In this document: piece by piece, positions 6,446-7,520 of the stretch
How positions within the stretch are numbered: position 1 is the first letter of the stretch
How the letters are laid out: each line of letters starts with the position of its first letter
Made by a program: the position numbers and the translations under genes
NCBI GenBank assembly: GCA_023264915.1
Contig: JAHFUU010000108.1
Span: 1-7,520 of the forward strand
Direction of reading: 5' to 3'
Source: Microthrixaceae bacterium
Lineage (GTDB): Bacteria; Actinomycetota; Acidimicrobiia; Acidimicrobiales; Acidimicrobilacustridaceae
DNA: 7,520 nt
Notes under the pieces: generated by a model
What the model was told of the DNA's origin: nothing
Database searches by the model: none
What the model saw: only the letters and a program-made list of their open reading frames with translations

Positions 6446-6665
6446 GCGGGCCATCGCGGCGGGTGTGCACCGTCGCCGGGCTCCATGTCCCGGTCAACGG
6501 CTGGGTCGATGAACGGGTCCACCGCCCGAGCACTGACCGGCGGTCCGGGGCGAGAGGCTCGATCCGGTGGGTGATCTCCGACTCTTTGACGACGCGGGTG
6601 ACCCGGGCTTCGAACCTCAGGCCCCACCGCCGCCCCCACCGCCTGGTCCTCCCCGGTCAGGGTCC

Positions 6666-6721
6666 GGCACGGCAGCGACCGTGCCACCGACCGTGCCACC
6701 GACCGTGCCACCGACCGTGCC
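6666..6721 (+). repeat. 12-bp tandem repeat with a shared hairpin partner in the ftsZ leader
   Basis: The unit CGACCGTGCCAC occurs at 6676-6687, 6688-6699 and 6700-6711, with a fourth partial copy at 6712-6721. Just upstream, GGCACGG (6666-6672) is the exact reverse complement of CCGTGCC, which lies inside every copy (6679-6685, 6691-6697, 6703-6709, 6715-6721). The nearest pairing gives a 7-bp stem with a 6-nt loop. The others give the same stem with larger loops. In one frame the unit encodes Thr-Val-Pro-Pro. The repeat is certain; any RNA switching is inference. Confidence 0.75.
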
Positions 6722-6874
6722 GGGGACAGTGCCCGACGCAGGCCGTGGATCAGATCGCCGGACGACGCGTGGCCCTTCAGGCCCAGGATCCACAACATCG
6801 ACTGGCTCACGTGGTCGAATAGGGGACGACCGCGCTAGCAGACCGACGCGAACCACCCAGACAGCCCCCCAATC

Positions 6875-6880
6875 GGAGGT
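6875..6880 (+). promoter_or_regulatory. ftsZ ribosome-binding site
   Basis: GGAGGT at 6875-6880 is the strongest Shine-Dalgarno match near a gene start here, 10 nt before ATG 6891. It decides the ftsZ start against upstream in-frame GTG codons and contrasts with the weak sites of the coupled upstream genes, as suits an abundant protein. Confidence 0.8.
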
Positions 6881-6890
6881 ACGAAACGAC

Positions 6891-7520
6891 ATGGCCGGCA
6901 ACCCGCAGAACTACCTGGCGGTCATCAAAGTCGTCGGTGTCGGCGGCGGTGGATGCAACGCTGTCAACCGGATGATCGACGCTGGCCTCAAGGGCGTCGA
7001 GTTCATCGCCGTGAACACCGACGCGCAGGCGCTGCTCATGAGTGACGCCGACGTCAAGCTCGACATAGGGCGCGAGCTCACCCGAGGACTGGGGGCTGGG
7101 TCTGACCCAGAGGTCGGACGGCAAGCAGCGGAGGCACACAACGAAGACCTGGAAGAGGTCCTCAAGGGTGCAGACATGGTCTTCATCACGGCCGGCAAGG
7201 GGGGCGGGACCGGGACCGGCGCAGCCCCCGTGATAGCAGAGGTCGCCAAGAGCCTCGGGGCGCTCACCATCGGTGTTGTGACGCGCCCGTTCGGGTTCGA
7301 GGGGCGCCGGCGCGCGGTGCAGGCCGAGCAAGGCATCCAGAAGCTGAAGGAGAAGGTCGACACCCTGATCGTCATCCCCAACGATCGCTTGCTGACGGTC
7401 TCCAACGACAAGACCTCGGTGCTCAACGCGTTCAAGATGGCCGACGAGGTCCTCTTGAAGGGTGTGCAGGGCATCACCGATCTCATAACGACGCCTGGGT
7501 TGATCAACACCGACTTCGCG
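6891..7520 (+). CDS. ftsZ: FtsZ, tubulin-like cell division GTPase (N-terminal part)
   Basis: FtsZ polymerises with GTP at midcell to form the Z ring that recruits the divisome. The first 210 codons are present; the rest runs off the window. After a short N-terminus come [20 protein letters not shown] (8-27, GTP-binding glycine loop), NTDAQAL, and the tubulin signature [10 protein letters not shown] (101-110). Residue 103 is Lys, where Met or Glu is usual. [10 protein letters not shown] follows, then the core helix [19 protein letters not shown]. The window ends in LINTDFA (204-210), the start of the T7 loop, just before the second, catalytic Asp expected at 211. ATG 6891 has GGAGGT 10 nt upstream. 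Standing 696 bp from ftsQ, behind a hairpin and with its own ribosome-binding site, it is probably transcribed at least partly apart from the upstream operon. Confidence 0.97.
   Translation, partial: MAGNPQNYLAVIKVVGVGGGGCNAVNRMIDAGLKGVEFIAVNTDAQALLMSDADVKLDIGRELTRGLGAGSDPEVGRQAAEAHNEDLEEVLKGADMVFITAGKGGGTGTGAAPVIAEVAKSLGALTIGVVTRPFGFEGRRRAVQAEQGIQKLKEKVDTLIVIPNDRLLTVSNDKTSVLNAFKMADEVLLKGVQGITDLITTPGLINTDFA

Larger units (their letters stand above)
6195..6890 (+). other. ftsQ-ftsZ intergenic region, no confident gene
   Basis: This gap of 696 bp lies where ftsA sits in many other bacteria. Reading frames cross it on both strands, but none has a convincing protein family, and they disagree with each other. 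It holds an imperfect dyad (6227-6267), a terminator-like hairpin (6268-6291), a 15-bp tandem duplication (6416-6445), a 12-bp tandem repeat (6676-6721) and a Pro/Thr-rich frame open into ftsZ (from 6567). It most likely carries the ftsZ promoters and a long 5' leader. I could not place a convincing -35/-10 pair. Confidence 0.75.
6567..6890 (+). other. Pro/Thr-rich open frame continuous with ftsZ, possible N-terminal extension or leader ORF
   Basis: GTG 6567 opens a 108-codon frame with no stop before the ftsZ ATG (6891), in the same phase as ftsZ. An AGAGG (6553-6557) lies 9 nt upstream; the last in-frame stop is TGA 6534-6536. The predicted peptide begins with an acidic segment ([17 protein letters not shown], residues 2-18), then a run of seven Pro and (TVPP) repeats (38-53), then a Thr/Ser/Arg-rich stretch. 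Against coding: by hand count only about 65 of 108 codons end in G or C, versus about 25 of the first 30 in ftsZ, and ftsZ has its own strong ribosome-binding site. FtsZ proteins normally start a few residues before the globular domain. I think untranslated leader is more likely, but an extended FtsZ isoform is not excluded. Confidence 0.25.

Noticed and set aside
6131..6574. Plus-strand frame of 147 codons from inside ftsQ into the gap
   Set aside because: Its ATG lies inside ftsQ and the portion after ftsQ is low complexity with mixed third positions. The dyad and hairpin lie within it, so structure explains the sequence better than coding.
5776..6810. Minus-strand open frame of 344 codons across ftsQ 3' end and the gap
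   Set aside because: It is antisense to ftsQ, Arg/Pro/Ser-rich and without a recognisable domain. Long spurious frames are expected in such GC-rich DNA.
6463..6822. Plus-strand frame of 119 codons with His-Arg-Pro-Cys repeats
   Set aside because: The HRPC repeats are just one frame of the 12-bp tandem repeat; no supporting ribosome-binding site or family.

Overview
This window is a high-GC stretch of a bacterial division and cell wall (dcw) cluster, read entirely on the + strand. The order is murD (3' end only), ftsW, a small unrecognised ORF, murG, murC, murB, ftsQ, a gap of about 700 bp, then ftsZ (5' 210 codons only). High GC, ftsZ directly after ftsQ with no ftsA between them, GTG starts and a long basic FtsQ N-terminus all point to Actinomycetota. 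Having murB between murC and ftsQ is unlike the Mycobacterium and Streptomyces arrangements as I remember them. I suspect an Acidimicrobiia-like lineage, but that is inference.

Layout. 3-281 is the MurD C-terminus. 325-1500 encodes FtsW, the SEDS glycosyltransferase of the septum. 1500-1703 is a 67-codon Arg/Gly/Pro-rich ORF of unknown function. 1717-2865 is MurG (lipid II synthesis), 2900-4333 MurC, 4330-5262 MurB and 5262-6194 FtsQ. 6195-6890 carries no confident gene. It holds an imperfect dyad, a terminator-like hairpin, two tandem repeats and a Pro/Thr-rich reading frame open into ftsZ. 6891 to the end is FtsZ, cut just before its catalytic T7-loop aspartate.

The genes form one pathway. 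MurB and MurC make UDP-MurNAc and add L-Ala. MurD adds D-Glu. MurG finishes lipid II. FtsW polymerises it at the septum, where FtsQ (divisome scaffold) and FtsZ (cytoskeletal ring) direct it.

The most notable feature is the junctions. From murD to ftsQ every stop codon overlaps a start codon (ATGA, GTGA or TGATG). Where genes are not adjacent, mini-ORFs of 16, 5 and 13 codons, plus the 67-codon ORF, fill the gap and end on the next gene's start. This looks like an unbroken translational relay. No mobile element, CRISPR array, tRNA or rRNA was seen, and I found no clearly new multi-gene system. The better candidates for novelty are the relay, the small ORF, a MurG lacking its usual HEQN-type motif, and the ftsQ-ftsZ leader.
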